From assembly GCF_024297145.1 (NCBI RefSeq), contig NZ_JANCTC010000012.1, positions 87,695-151,694 on the forward strand: 64,000 nucleotides of DNA, written 5' to 3'. This document shows positions 24,719 to 34,070 of this stretch, in pieces. Under the pieces are notes generated by a model. It worked only from the letters and a program-made list of their open reading frames with translations, ran no database searches and was not told the origin of the DNA. Position 1 is the first letter of the stretch. Each line of letters starts with the position of its first letter. The DNA comes from Mesorhizobium sp. LMG 17147 (GTDB taxonomy: Bacteria > Pseudomonadota > Alphaproteobacteria > Rhizobiales > Rhizobiaceae). The position numbers were made by a program, and so were the translations under genes.

Positions 24719-25710
24719 GAAGGAGAACTGTCCTGTGGCTGCGCGACTACATTGGGCCGCCTGTGAAACAGTCGCATGACATGCCTTGCCATCTTCTTGA
24801 GCGGCAGGATGTAGAGCCCAAAGAGCGACTGATAATCGCGCACATCGCGATCGATCAGGCCAAATTTCAGGTCTTCATCCGGTTCCGGGACAAATTGCGT
24901 TCCGAACAGACGATCCCAGAACGAAAAAAGCAGGCCGAAATTCTTGTCATAATGACGAGGGTCGATGCTGTGATGCACCTGGTGCCAGTGCGGACACAGA
25001 ATGATGTTGTTCAACGGGCCGAACGAGATCTTGAGATGCGTATGACGAACAAAGTCCATCATCAGGATGTTACGGATGACGTAGACGTTGATGCCGAAGA
25101 TAGCGACCTCTACCGGATCGAGTGCGATCAGGCTCCAGATGCCGAAGCAGATGCCCGGAATGACGCCATCCCACATGCGGTTCATCAGATCGTCCAGCGG
25201 ATGAACCCGGTCCTTGGTGATCCCCACCATCACTTCGGCCGAATGATGTACCTTGTGCAATTCCCACAGGAACGGGAAACGGTGCTGGGCGACGTGGTAG
25301 AGGTAGTATGAGATATCATAGGCGACCAGCATGGTTGCGGTGAAGATGACGATCGTCACTGGTCCCGCCGGGCCGCCGAGAAGCGGCGCGTGGATGTTAA
25401 GGAGCCAGCCGATTGCCTCGCGTGTGCCATAGCCCATGGCGACGACGAAGGTGACGCCGGCAGGAATAAGCAGGAAAGGCATCATCGCCCGTTTCGTGAT
25501 CCAGAACAGGGCGTCGGCTCGCGCCGACGGGTGCAGGATGACTTCCTGGGGGAAGGCGAAGTCGAAAAAATCCCTGAGAGACTTATGTTCGGCAGTTCGC
25601 CAGTAGGCGACCACCGCGCTGCCCAGTGCGGTGAGGAGAAGCAGGCCGAGCGTGGTCAGATTGACGTTCGACAGCTTTTCCACAATCGCTCTGGCAAATT
25701 CGGAAAACAT
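24715..25710 (-). CDS. Fatty acid hydroxylase/sterol desaturase family membrane protein
   Basis: A 331-residue integral membrane di-iron oxygenase. The three histidine clusters of the family are all visible: 'YLYHVAQHRF', 'LHKVHHSAEVM' and 'HWHQVHHSIDPRHYDKNFG' (near residue 240). Membrane helices lie around residues 15-35, 75-95 and 115-140, with more before the last cluster. ATG 25710 is chosen because AGGAG lies 11 bases upstream and the protein then begins MFSEFARAIV; a start 29 codons earlier is possible but gives an unlikely lead. It would hydroxylate an acyl chain or other lipid. It is coupled by ATGA overlap to the CelD-like acyltransferase that follows. Confidence 0.85.
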   Translation of the reverse strand: MFSEFARAIVEKLSNVNLTTLGLLLLTALGSAVVAYWRTAEHKSLRDFFDFAFPQEVILHPSARADALFWITKRAMMPFLLIPAGVTFVVAMGYGTREAIGWLLNIHAPLLGGPAGPVTIVIFTATMLVAYDISYYLYHVAQHRFPFLWELHKVHHSAEVMVGITKDRVHPLDDLMNRMWDGVIPGICFGIWSLIALDPVEVAIFGINVYVIRNILMMDFVRHTHLKISFGPLNNIILCPHWHQVHHSIDPRHYDKNFGLLFSFWDRLFGTQFVPEPDEDLKFGLIDRDVRDYQSLFGLYILPLKKMARHVMRLFHRRPNVVAQPQDSSPS

Positions 25711-25947
25711 CGTTGCAGCGGCTCCTGGTCGTAAGAAGGCAGTCTGGGGTCGTACGAAGGCGATCTGGCGAATAGCAAAGCACAAAATTCCCGCCAAACC
25801 CGCTACGCCGCCTGCAACCAGTGGCTGTTGCGGACGCAGCGGGCAAAGCAGGCTGGATGGTGCGAGACTAGCAGATCAACGGTAACGAAACCGCTAAATG
25901 TCCAAACGTAATTAATGTCGAATACGGCTGGAACTCGCCCGGCAACT

Positions 25948-27876
25948 CTACGTTGGCGCCGGTTTTTGCCGTTGTGGCGGGTGAATTGGGGCAAGATGGA
26001 TATGGATTCCGGCTTCGCCCACTTCACCGTGCCAGGCGAGGCGTTCGGCCTGCTGCCTGGTGCCAAAGCGCAGTGAAACCCAACCGCCTTGCCCCGGCAT
26101 GTCACCGCCGGCGCCGACGTCGAGCGCAGCGTCAGGAAAGCGGATGGCCAACAGCGCCTCGTCGCCGCGCAATACCGTGACCGTATCTTCGTGCCGGTCG
26201 GCATGGAGGCCGGCGGCCAGTTGGAAGACGATCTCGGACTGACGCCCGCCGCCGAGCAGTTGGTCGGTGATGAGGATGCCATCGGCCTGGCGCGCCAAAG
26301 TGCGCTGATGCACGACGCCGAAGCGGCTTCTGTAGCCATCATGCCGGGCGCTCAGCCTCCAGTGCGGTCCCGGCTCGCTCTCCACCAGCGCTGCGACTGC
26401 CTTGTGCGACCAGTTGAAATTTCCAGCGATGGTACTTTGGCTCTTGCCCTCGATGTTCAGCGTGTTGTGCGCTGGTGTGGAGCGGAACCAGTCGCGCCAT
26501 GCGCCTCCCGAACCGTAGAGCCAGGTGCCTGGATCGACCAGCACCGGCTCACCGTCGATGCACAGGGTGAGCGACAGCGCGTCGGCATGGCCGTGCGCCG
26601 CTATCGAGAGATATCCGAGCGGTCCATGGTCGAACGTCACTTCGACATTGCGGCCATTCATTGCTCCGCGCCAGACTGAGAGCCCGCCTTGCGCGAATGT
26701 CTGCAAGCCATGCACCGCGGGCGCCGGACCCGACGGCGTACCAAAGAAAAGCGAACGAAAGTCGTCGGGCTCCGGCGCGTTGCCCGGCGTCCCCAGTAAG
26801 CCTTGGATGGCGGACGCGACGGATCGGATATAGTTCGGCTCGTCCCCCAGCTTCAGCACGTGGCCCTCATCGTCGTCGCCGAAGCGGGCGGCTTTCTGTG
26901 GCAGCCAGCCGACGAAATTGGCGAAGGCGCCCAGACGCGCTTCGACAGCCGAGGGAAACGGCGTTCCCGCCTGGCGTGCCGCGGCGGCGCACAGCAAGAT
27001 GAGTTCGGCGCTGAAGGCTGCATAGGTCGGTGTTTGCTCGGCACCTGCGCCATCGGCAAGTATCTGCTTGTGCGTCTCATTCAGGAGGGCGCCGCGGGCG
27101 ATTTCGGATCCGGCCCCGAGCGCCAGGCCGACCAGATATTCGCCGGCCAACTCTGCGACCAGATGGTTGTTGGCGGAGGAATATCGCGACGGAAACCGCG
27201 GCAGCCAATAGGCGCTTGCCGCTAGTATCTCACCAGCTTTCCGCAGCGTCGCCGGGTCAAGCTGGTCGCCGACGAGGTCCAGGGTGACGATCAGGCTGAT
27301 GGCCCGCAGCGCTACTTCGATGCCGGACGCCCAGCCGATGCCTCGGAACGGTGGATTGGCGGAGTGCCAACTGCCGATTGCCGCCTCGATGGCACTCCGG
27401 GATAGATCGTCCTCGCAGAGGAGCAGGTGTGCAGCCAGTGGCGGCAATTGCTGCAGCCGGTTGATCTCCCATACATACTTTATATCGCCAAGGTCGCCGC
27501 CATGGCGAAAATCGATGTCGAAAGTATGAGCCTCGGGGCCAGGCCAAAGCCTGCCGGTCACCGGATCAAGACGCCAAAGCTCGGCAGGAAACAACAGTTC
27601 AGGCTCACGCTTTGGCCATGTCCGCCCGAGTGCAGAAAACCGGCCATGAAGCATCTGTTGCGCGGCCGCCGCTATGGCTTGCCGTTGAGCGTCGGTCGCT
27701 GCCAGCGCAGCATGGCGAAATCCGGGCAGCACTGGGTGCAACCGCGGCGATGGATAGCGCTCCCACCCATCATCGCGGCGGCGCGACGCGATCCTTCGAC
27801 GTTGCTCCACCAGCCGGTGCAGCACCTCGGCCGGTTCCATGCTGCGCAATCGGTTGATGTACCAGCCGATTCTCAT
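25948..27876 (-). CDS. Heparinase II/III family protein (polysaccharide lyase-like)
   Basis: A 642-residue protein with an all-alpha N-terminal part and a heparinase II/III-like beta domain. The beta domain begins near residue 430 with the family feature 'HGHADALSLTLCIDGEPVLV' followed by 'DPGTWLYG', and later 'TPAHNTLNIEGKSQS'. This family includes lyases for heparin, alginate and other uronic-acid polysaccharides; the same domains are often encoded inside exopolysaccharide clusters. No signal peptide is seen at the MRIGWYINRLRS start. ATG 27876 is chosen over one 12 codons earlier because it opens this conserved start; only a weak GGGGCG site precedes it. It may trim the uronic-acid polymer made by the genes to the right. 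Confidence 0.85.
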   Translation of the reverse strand: MRIGWYINRLRSMEPAEVLHRLVEQRRRIASRRRDDGWERYPSPRLHPVLPGFRHAALAATDAQRQAIAAAAQQMLHGRFSALGRTWPKREPELLFPAELWRLDPVTGRLWPGPEAHTFDIDFRHGGDLGDIKYVWEINRLQQLPPLAAHLLLCEDDLSRSAIEAAIGSWHSANPPFRGIGWASGIEVALRAISLIVTLDLVGDQLDPATLRKAGEILAASAYWLPRFPSRYSSANNHLVAELAGEYLVGLALGAGSEIARGALLNETHKQILADGAGAEQTPTYAAFSAELILLCAAAARQAGTPFPSAVEARLGAFANFVGWLPQKAARFGDDDEGHVLKLGDEPNYIRSVASAIQGLLGTPGNAPEPDDFRSLFFGTPSGPAPAVHGLQTFAQGGLSVWRGAMNGRNVEVTFDHGPLGYLSIAAHGHADALSLTLCIDGEPVLVDPGTWLYGSGGAWRDWFRSTPAHNTLNIEGKSQSTIAGNFNWSHKAVAALVESEPGPHWRLSARHDGYRSRFGVVHQRTLARQADGILITDQLLGGGRQSEIVFQLAAGLHADRHEDTVTVLRGDEALLAIRFPDAALDVGAGGDMPGQGGWVSLRFGTRQQAERLAWHGEVGEAGIHIHLAPIHPPQRQKPAPT

Positions 27877-27992
27877 GCACGCCCCGTCAACGTTTCGGTC
27901 CTTGTATACCATGCCGTCGAAAAGCTGCGGGCCGGCAATCTTCTTTCCCGTTCGTTGCGGTTAATATCTCCGGCGACCATACGGAGAGAGCG

Positions 27993-29234
27993 ATGCGAAA
28001 AGCGGCGTGTGTTGTTGCCTGGGTGCTCGCCTTGCTTGTGGCGGCCGACGCAGCGCCCATCCCTCTCAAACGCGGCATTGGCGTGCATCAGTGGCTCAAC
28101 TGGTCGCCGGTGGAGAAGGACGGAACCTACGTTTGGCCGCCCTATCGCAGCGAAAAGGAGTGGCTTGCGGAAAGCAGGCCGCTCACCGACTGGCCGTCGG
28201 GGGAGGTGTTTGCCCACATCCGATCGATGGGCTTCGACTTCGTCCGGCTGAGCGTCGATCCCGGCCCGCTGCTTGCCAGCGAGGGCGTCAAGCGGCAACA
28301 GGCGCTGGACATACTTGCCGCCGCCGTCGAGCGGATCACGTCGACCGGCCTCAAGGTGGTTTTCGACCTGCATGGCGTCACTCAGGTTCCCGACTACAGC
28401 ATGGAGATGATCTATGGCGGTGCCGACAGCGAGGGCGTTGCCCGCTATCGTCAAATGGTTGTGGCGGTCGCCGCCATGCTGGTCAAGATAGGCACCGACA
28501 AAGTCGCCCTCGAACCTTACAACGAGCCCGCATACTACCCTTGCGATGCGAGCGGCAGCGATGACTGGCAGCGGATCATGGCAGGGACCGTCCACGACAT
28601 TCGATCGGTCAGCAGTGAACTTACCATCGTTGCAACCGGCGCCTGCGGCGGCAGCATTGCCGGATTGGTCAACCTCACCCCCGGCTTTGATGACCCCAAC
28701 CTCTATTACAGCTTCCATATGTATGAGCCGCACAGCTTCACCCACCAGCGGCCCGATGACACGATCAGCTTTGCTTCGGGACTTCCCTGGCCGGCCGACA
28801 GCAGTACACCCGAAGTGGTGTCCGAAACCCTTAAAGCGCGGATGGAAGCTGCCGGCTTGAGCCGGGTGGAGCAGATGATGAACATGGCCACCGCGCGCCA
28901 AGCAATCGCGAAGTATTTCGAGCAGAACTGGGGCCAGGGCCAACTGAAGGCGAGCTTTCGCCAGGCTGTCGACTGGGCTGAAGGCCATGGCATTCCCAGC
29001 CGGCGGCTCTTCATGGGCGAATTCGGCGCTATCCTCATGTCCGCGGACGGCCGCATGGGCGCCTTTGAGGCCGACCGTTCGCGCTATCTCAAGGCAGTGC
29101 GCGGAGAGGCCGAACGCTTTGCGATCCCATGGTCTGTCTGGGAGTTCTCCAATCCCTATGGGATGAGCCTCATCCTGCCCGATGGCCCCCCGGTACCCGA
29201 CCCGGAGATGCTGCAGGCATTGGGCCTGCCATAG
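27993..29234 (+). CDS. Secreted GH5-like cellulase-family glycoside hydrolase
   Basis: A 413-residue protein with a signal peptide (residues 1 to about 20, 'MRKAACVVAWVLALLVAADA'). The TIM-barrel features of family GH5 are present: 'GIGVHQWLNW', 'GFDFVRLSVDPGPLL', 'VVFDLHGV', the acid/base Glu178 in 'LEPYNEPAYY' and the nucleophile Glu343 in 'LFMGEFGAIL'. It should hydrolyse a beta-glycan in the periplasm or outside. GGAGAG precedes the ATG. It is divergent from the heparinase-like gene (116 bases apart), and together they suggest control of polymer length or recycling of the polysaccharide. Confidence 0.88.
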   Translation: MRKAACVVAWVLALLVAADAAPIPLKRGIGVHQWLNWSPVEKDGTYVWPPYRSEKEWLAESRPLTDWPSGEVFAHIRSMGFDFVRLSVDPGPLLASEGVKRQQALDILAAAVERITSTGLKVVFDLHGVTQVPDYSMEMIYGGADSEGVARYRQMVVAVAAMLVKIGTDKVALEPYNEPAYYPCDASGSDDWQRIMAGTVHDIRSVSSELTIVATGACGGSIAGLVNLTPGFDDPNLYYSFHMYEPHSFTHQRPDDTISFASGLPWPADSSTPEVVSETLKARMEAAGLSRVEQMMNMATARQAIAKYFEQNWGQGQLKASFRQAVDWAEGHGIPSRRLFMGEFGAILMSADGRMGAFEADRSRYLKAVRGEAERFAIPWSVWEFSNPYGMSLILPDGPPVPDPEMLQALGLP

Positions 29235-29345
29235 GTGCCGTCACTCGCCCTCACCAACGAACAACCGGTGGCAACCCCTGACCGCCAGGCTCCATCGACG
29301 ATGGCCCGTGGCAGCTTTCTCCCGGTTGGGTTGTGTCGGCACGAA

Positions 29346-29356
29346 GTGTTTAACAC
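29346..29356. promoter_or_regulatory. Short palindrome upstream of asnB
   Basis: GTGTTTAACAC is a perfect 11-base palindrome around a central T, 45 bases before the asnB start, in a locally AT-rich stretch. It could be an operator or part of the promoter; no regulator is assigned. Confidence 0.3.
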
Positions 29357-29400
29357 ATTTGTTGTACTGAAGTGAGGAATGCGCGCGCCTAGGGGGAACA

Positions 29401-31326
29401 ATGTGTGGAATTGCCGGATGGATCGGTCGAAGGGCTAAAAATCCACAAGAGCGGGCCGCCAGAATGTCAAACGCATTGCGGCATCGCGGTCCCGATGCCG
29501 AAGGCACCGAGATATTGGACCTGAATACCGGCGAGCAACAATTGGCATTGGTCCATCGCCGCCTAGCGATCATTGACTTGGCGCCCGAGTCGAATCAGCC
29601 GATGCAGATTGAGGACGGCCGTCTCAAAATAATTTTCAACGGAGAGATATATAACTACATCGAGTTGCGCCAGGAACTGATCGGCCTTGGCCATCAATTT
29701 CGAACGCGCTCCGATACCGAGGTGCTGCTCCGAGCCTACGATCAATGGCGCTTGTCCATGTTCGACCGGCTGAGCGGCATGTTCGCCTTTGCACTCTGGG
29801 ATGCTCAGAGGCAGGAATTGATTCTCGCCCGGGATCCCTTCGGGGAAAAGCCGCTTTACCTCATGCAAAGCGAAAAATTGCTGCTGTTTGCCTCGGAAAT
29901 CAACGCATTGTTGTCGGCGCAGCAAGATGCGCAGCAACTCGATCTGGATGCCGTGGACGAGTATCTGAACTGGCGTTACGTGCCGGGACCACGCACGCTT
30001 TTTAAACAGATCCGCAAGCTCAATCCCGGAAGCTATGCTGTCTGGTCGCAAGGGGTAGTCAAGGAAACGCGCTACTATACGCCTCCGGACCAGGCGGCCG
30101 TGACCGAGCGGGTCGACGGAAAAACCGCCAAGCGGCGATTTCTGGAACTGCTCGACCATTCCGTCGAGATCAGGATGCGCAGCGATGCACCTTTTGGGGC
30201 CTTTCTCTCCGGAGGGCTCGACTCCTCGGCTATCGTCGCGCTGATGGCCAGGCACAGCGCCACGCCCATTCGCACGTTTTCTGTCGGGTTCGACGACGCA
30301 GCCTATAGCGAATTTGCATTCGCCCGACGCGTTGCCGATCATTTCAAAACCGATCATTGCGAACTTGTAATCCAGCCAGGCGATCTGATGGATCACCTGC
30401 CGGCGATGGTTCGCCAACGCGGGGCACCTGTTTCGCAAAGCAGCGATATTCCAATTTACCTAATGTCGGAGCGAGCCTCGCAAGACGTCAAGATGGTGCT
30501 CACCGGCGAAGGAGCCGACGAGATTCTCGGCGGCTATCCCAAGCATCGCGCGGAATCACTGGCCGGGATCTACCAGTCGCTTGTCCCAGCCTCGCTGCAC
30601 GATAACGTCCTTTCCCCTGTGGTACGCGCGATGCCGGGCGCGTCGGCCAAGGTCGATACGTTTGCCCGCACCGCGGGCGAAAGGGACTTTGCCGCCCGGA
30701 TGGTCTCCTGGTTTGGAGCCGTTTCCGCGCAGCAGCGCGCTTGCCTGATCGGTGCGTCCGCAAATCGCCGTTATGAGCGCAACGAGTTTCCGTTCTCGTC
30801 AAGCGCTGCGGCCTCCCATCTTCGCCGCGTGCTGTTTTTCGATCAGACGTCGTGGCTGCCTGACAATCTCCTGGAACGAGGCGACCACATGATGATGGCC
30901 GGTTCAATCGAAGGAAGAATGCCGTTCCTCGATCGCGACCTGGTTTCGTTCGTCAGCAAATTGCCCGATCGCTACAGGCTGGGTTGGTTGCACAGCAAGC
31001 AGATCCTGCGCGACAGCATGGCCAATATCCTCCCGGAGGAAATTCTCAGCCGCCGCAAGGTCGGGTTCAAGGTACCGGTCGCCGAATGGTTTCGCGGATC
31101 GATGAGGAACTACGTGCATGACCATCTTTGCTCGCCTCACTCCGTCATTCGCAGCTATCTGAGTCCGAAACAGCTTGATCAAATCGTCTCCGAACACACC
31201 ACGCGTGCCGCTGACCACGAAAAACTGATATGGGCGCTGTTGAATTTGGAGATATTCCACCGCGAATTCAGGCTCGAAGCGCCGCCGCGATCGTCGGCCT
31301 CAGCGCTTGACCGGTTGACGGCTTGA
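29401..31326 (+). CDS. asnB: Asparagine synthase (glutamine-hydrolysing), polysaccharide-cluster type
   Basis: A 641-residue two-domain amidotransferase. The nucleophile Cys2 opens the class II glutaminase domain ('MCGIAGWIGR', 'ALRHRGPDAEG', 'NGEIYNYIELR'). The ATP-pyrophosphatase motif 'SGGLDSS' is at 270-276, followed by 'GEGADEILGGYPKHRAE' and 'RMPFLDRDLVSF'. It can make asparagine, but AsnB-like proteins inside surface-polysaccharide clusters (for example WbpS) are thought to amidate sugar uronic acids, which would fit the ManNAcA genes here. GGGGGAACA precedes the ATG. Its 3' end overlaps the convergent glycosyltransferase gene by 27 bases. Confidence 0.88.
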   Translation: MCGIAGWIGRRAKNPQERAARMSNALRHRGPDAEGTEILDLNTGEQQLALVHRRLAIIDLAPESNQPMQIEDGRLKIIFNGEIYNYIELRQELIGLGHQFRTRSDTEVLLRAYDQWRLSMFDRLSGMFAFALWDAQRQELILARDPFGEKPLYLMQSEKLLLFASEINALLSAQQDAQQLDLDAVDEYLNWRYVPGPRTLFKQIRKLNPGSYAVWSQGVVKETRYYTPPDQAAVTERVDGKTAKRRFLELLDHSVEIRMRSDAPFGAFLSGGLDSSAIVALMARHSATPIRTFSVGFDDAAYSEFAFARRVADHFKTDHCELVIQPGDLMDHLPAMVRQRGAPVSQSSDIPIYLMSERASQDVKMVLTGEGADEILGGYPKHRAESLAGIYQSLVPASLHDNVLSPVVRAMPGASAKVDTFARTAGERDFAARMVSWFGAVSAQQRACLIGASANRRYERNEFPFSSSAAASHLRRVLFFDQTSWLPDNLLERGDHMMMAGSIEGRMPFLDRDLVSFVSKLPDRYRLGWLHSKQILRDSMANILPEEILSRRKVGFKVPVAEWFRGSMRNYVHDHLCSPHSVIRSYLSPKQLDQIVSEHTTRAADHEKLIWALLNLEIFHREFRLEAPPRSSASALDRLTA

Positions 31327-32418
31327 CGCGGCCGACCGCCAGACATCGCAGATTGCGCCGACAAACGGGGCGAGCTCAAGCCGTTCCCGATGCACGGCCA
31401 TGGCACCGGCACCAAGCCTTGCCCTCAGTGCCGGGTCCTCCACGAGGCAGCTCAACGCGTCGGTCAACGCTGTAACATCGCCTGGCGGCACCAGCAGCCC
31501 GGATTGCCCGTCGGTGATTATGTCTTCGACCGCGCCAACCGGGGTCGCCACCACCGCCAAACCGGCTGCCATGCCTTCGATCACCGACATCGGCAGATTT
31601 TCGGCGAAGGAGGGAAGAACCAGAATATCGGCCGAAGAAATCAGCGATGCGACATCGTCCGGTCCCACCCAACCCGGAAAGGCGATCCGGTCTGCAATCC
31701 CCAGCGCGGCTGACTTTGTCCGTGCCGCCTCGACCTCGCCATCGCCGGCAATCGTGGCGCGCCAATTCTTGACAGGGCTCATGCGGTGCAGTGCCTCCAG
31801 CAATTGCGGTACGCCCTTGCGGTCGCCGATGCGGCCCAGGAACAGGATATGCACATGGTCGCCGCCGCCGACATGCGCCAGCGAGGGGACTTCGGTCGCA
31901 TTGGGCACGATCACGATATTGCCGGCTGCGCCCGGCGCCCGGCTGGCGACGAAATCGCGCCAAAGCCTGCCCAAAACGATCACCCGATCGGCGTGCTCGA
32001 ACAGAGCTTTGATACGGCGGCTTATGACACCGCGGTCGGCTTTCCAGAATGTCTGATACTGCGCCCCGTGCAAATGCAGGACATAGGGTATCGACAGCAG
32101 CCGTGCGCAGGCGGCGATCACCATCTTGCGGTAGGTGCTGCCGGAAACTGAGATGTTGATGTGAATGACATCGGCACGTCCAGCCACACGCGCTTTAAGC
32201 ATCCGTAAGCAAAAGCCGAGCATATAGAAGATCGAAAGTCCGACATGCCCCGGGCCACGGCTGGCAAGGAAGCACACATCGATGTCGGCGATTTCTTGCC
32301 GTTCGAACTCCTGCTTCAGCGCCCCCATGATGCGGTCGATGCCGCCCTGCCCCGAAACGCCCGACGGCGTCGCGACCAGGACATGTATTTTTCGATCGGA
32401 TATGAGGCGCTGCAACAT
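31300..32418 (-). CDS. GT4 family glycosyltransferase
   Basis: A 372-residue GT-B fold glycosyltransferase of the GT4 family. The acceptor-side start 'VLVATPSGVSGQGGIDRIMG' is followed by 'VLHLHGAQYQTFW' and, in the donor-binding half, 'ILFLGRIGDRKGVPQLLEAL' and the E-x7-E motif in 'FAENLPMSVIEGMAAGLAVV'. It transfers a sugar from an NDP donor to a growing repeat unit on the cytoplasmic face. It is transcribed opposite to its neighbours, with its last 27 bases inside the end of asnB. Confidence 0.88.
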   Translation of the reverse strand: MLQRLISDRKIHVLVATPSGVSGQGGIDRIMGALKQEFERQEIADIDVCFLASRGPGHVGLSIFYMLGFCLRMLKARVAGRADVIHINISVSGSTYRKMVIAACARLLSIPYVLHLHGAQYQTFWKADRGVISRRIKALFEHADRVIVLGRLWRDFVASRAPGAAGNIVIVPNATEVPSLAHVGGGDHVHILFLGRIGDRKGVPQLLEALHRMSPVKNWRATIAGDGEVEAARTKSAALGIADRIAFPGWVGPDDVASLISSADILVLPSFAENLPMSVIEGMAAGLAVVATPVGAVEDIITDGQSGLLVPPGDVTALTDALSCLVEDPALRARLGAGAMAVHRERLELAPFVGAICDVWRSAASSRQPVKR

Positions 32419-32587
32419 GATGGTACCCTAAATAACACAGACCGGGTAACTGCAAAGCAAACGTTCCCAATAAGGTTTACGGCAAATCTTTTAGTTCAAA
32501 CTGAATCTGTTCACCCTTCGCCGTCATCGCGCTGGATTTTCCGCCAGTCGGCGGCTAGTCGAAGGTGAGTTTTCCAGGGACACGCCC

Positions 32588-34027
32588 TTGCTGCTCCGTT
32601 CCACGCTCATTTATGCTCCGGCGATCCTGCTGACGCGAATTTCGGCGCTGCTCCTGCTGGTCGTCGTGACCCGTTTAATCGACCAGACCGAGTATGGCCT
32701 GCTCACCCTGGTGGTGACCGTCGGTGAAATGACCGACATTGCCGTCACCAACTGGCTGCGTATCGCCTTGCTCAGGCTTGGCGGAAAGGGCGAGGTCAGC
32801 GGCGGCAGCCTGATGCTGGCGGGGCAGGTGTTGCTTGCGACCACGGCCCTGGCGCTGGTCATATCGGTAGGCGCGTCGGCGGTGATCGTGCCTGAACGCT
32901 GGGTCGAGTTCGCGATCGCGGTCTGCGGCTATCTGGTCGCTGGGTCCATCAGCCGCTTCGCCTTGACGGTGCTGCAGATGCAGCAGCGCCATTCGGTCTA
33001 TTCGATGCTAGAAGCCCTGCGTGCCCTGCTGCAACTCGCGTTACCGATCGGCGCTATCCTTGTCTTTCAGGACAGCTTTCTGACGGTGTCGCTCGGTTCG
33101 AGCCTCGGCGCCTTGATTGCCGGCATCGTGGCGGGGATCATGGCATCCCGACGCGTCGTTACCGGTCCGCCGCGTTTCACCCACAGAGACTTCTTTGCGC
33201 TCGGTGTGCCGCTGATCATCATGGCGCTGGTTGGGTTCGGGCTCAACAGCGCGGAGCGTCTGTTCCTCAAGTTCTATTACGATGCCAGCGCCGTGGCGAT
33301 CTTCGCCGCAGCCTATGCGTTAGCCCGCCAACCGATCGACATGGTCGCCAACGCCATCAACATGGGCGCCTTTCCCGAGGTGGTCAGCCGCTTCGACGAG
33401 GACGGGCCCGCGGCATCGGGTCTGCTGCTGTCGCAGTTGATGGCCTTGATGATGCGGCTTTGCCTGCCGATTGCAGCGATGCTGGTCGCGCTCAGCAGCG
33501 ATATCACCGAGCTCATGCTGCCCTCGCAATATCACGGCCGCTTCGGCCTGCTGTTTCCGATCATTGCCTTCAGCGTGCTGTGCGCCAACCTCACCAGCTT
33601 CGTCTATGGCGTCGTGGTGCACGCGCACAAGCGGCCGTGGCTGCTGATCATCGCCAATCTCTTCGGCTCGGTGGCAACAATCGCATTGTCCCTGCTGTTG
33701 ATCCCCCCGATGGCCGAGATCGGTGCGGCTTTGGCGCTTGCGGGCGGCTCGGTGGTTGGCTCCATAACCTGCATCATCATCAGCGAGCGGCTTACGCCGG
33801 TGCCGGTGCCGTGGCGCGACATCGGTGTCTCGGTGATCATCTCGCTCAGCACGGGGGTGGCCGCCAAGCTTGCCAGCATGGTGGCCGGCGACGTGCCGGC
33901 AATCTTCCCGCTTATCGCCGGCGGCACCGTTGGCGCTGCGGTTTTCTTCGGACTGACCTCGTTGTTCCATCCTGTAGCAGCGACGCAATTCGTCGCCCAG
34001 CTGCGGGCGCGGCTGCGGATCGCGTAA
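32588..34027 (+). CDS. Wzx-type polysaccharide flippase
   Basis: A 479-residue, highly hydrophobic protein of the MOP/polysaccharide transport family with about 12-14 membrane helices ('MLLRSTLIYAPAILLTRISA' at the start; 'EYGLLTLVVTVGEM' typical). It should flip the lipid-linked repeat unit across the inner membrane. The start is TTG at 32588, supported by AGGGA seven bases upstream and the immediate hydrophobic first helix. Neighbouring glycosyltransferase and Wzy-like genes support a Wzx/Wzy pathway. Confidence 0.85.
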   Translation: MLLRSTLIYAPAILLTRISALLLLVVVTRLIDQTEYGLLTLVVTVGEMTDIAVTNWLRIALLRLGGKGEVSGGSLMLAGQVLLATTALALVISVGASAVIVPERWVEFAIAVCGYLVAGSISRFALTVLQMQQRHSVYSMLEALRALLQLALPIGAILVFQDSFLTVSLGSSLGALIAGIVAGIMASRRVVTGPPRFTHRDFFALGVPLIIMALVGFGLNSAERLFLKFYYDASAVAIFAAAYALARQPIDMVANAINMGAFPEVVSRFDEDGPAASGLLLSQLMALMMRLCLPIAAMLVALSSDITELMLPSQYHGRFGLLFPIIAFSVLCANLTSFVYGVVVHAHKRPWLLIIANLFGSVATIALSLLLIPPMAEIGAALALAGGSVVGSITCIIISERLTPVPVPWRDIGVSVIISLSTGVAAKLASMVAGDVPAIFPLIAGGTVGAAVFFGLTSLFHPVAATQFVAQLRARLRIA

Positions 34028-34070
34028 GGCGGAGTCCAGGGCCGACGCCTGTTTGTGAGGGAACGCGAAT

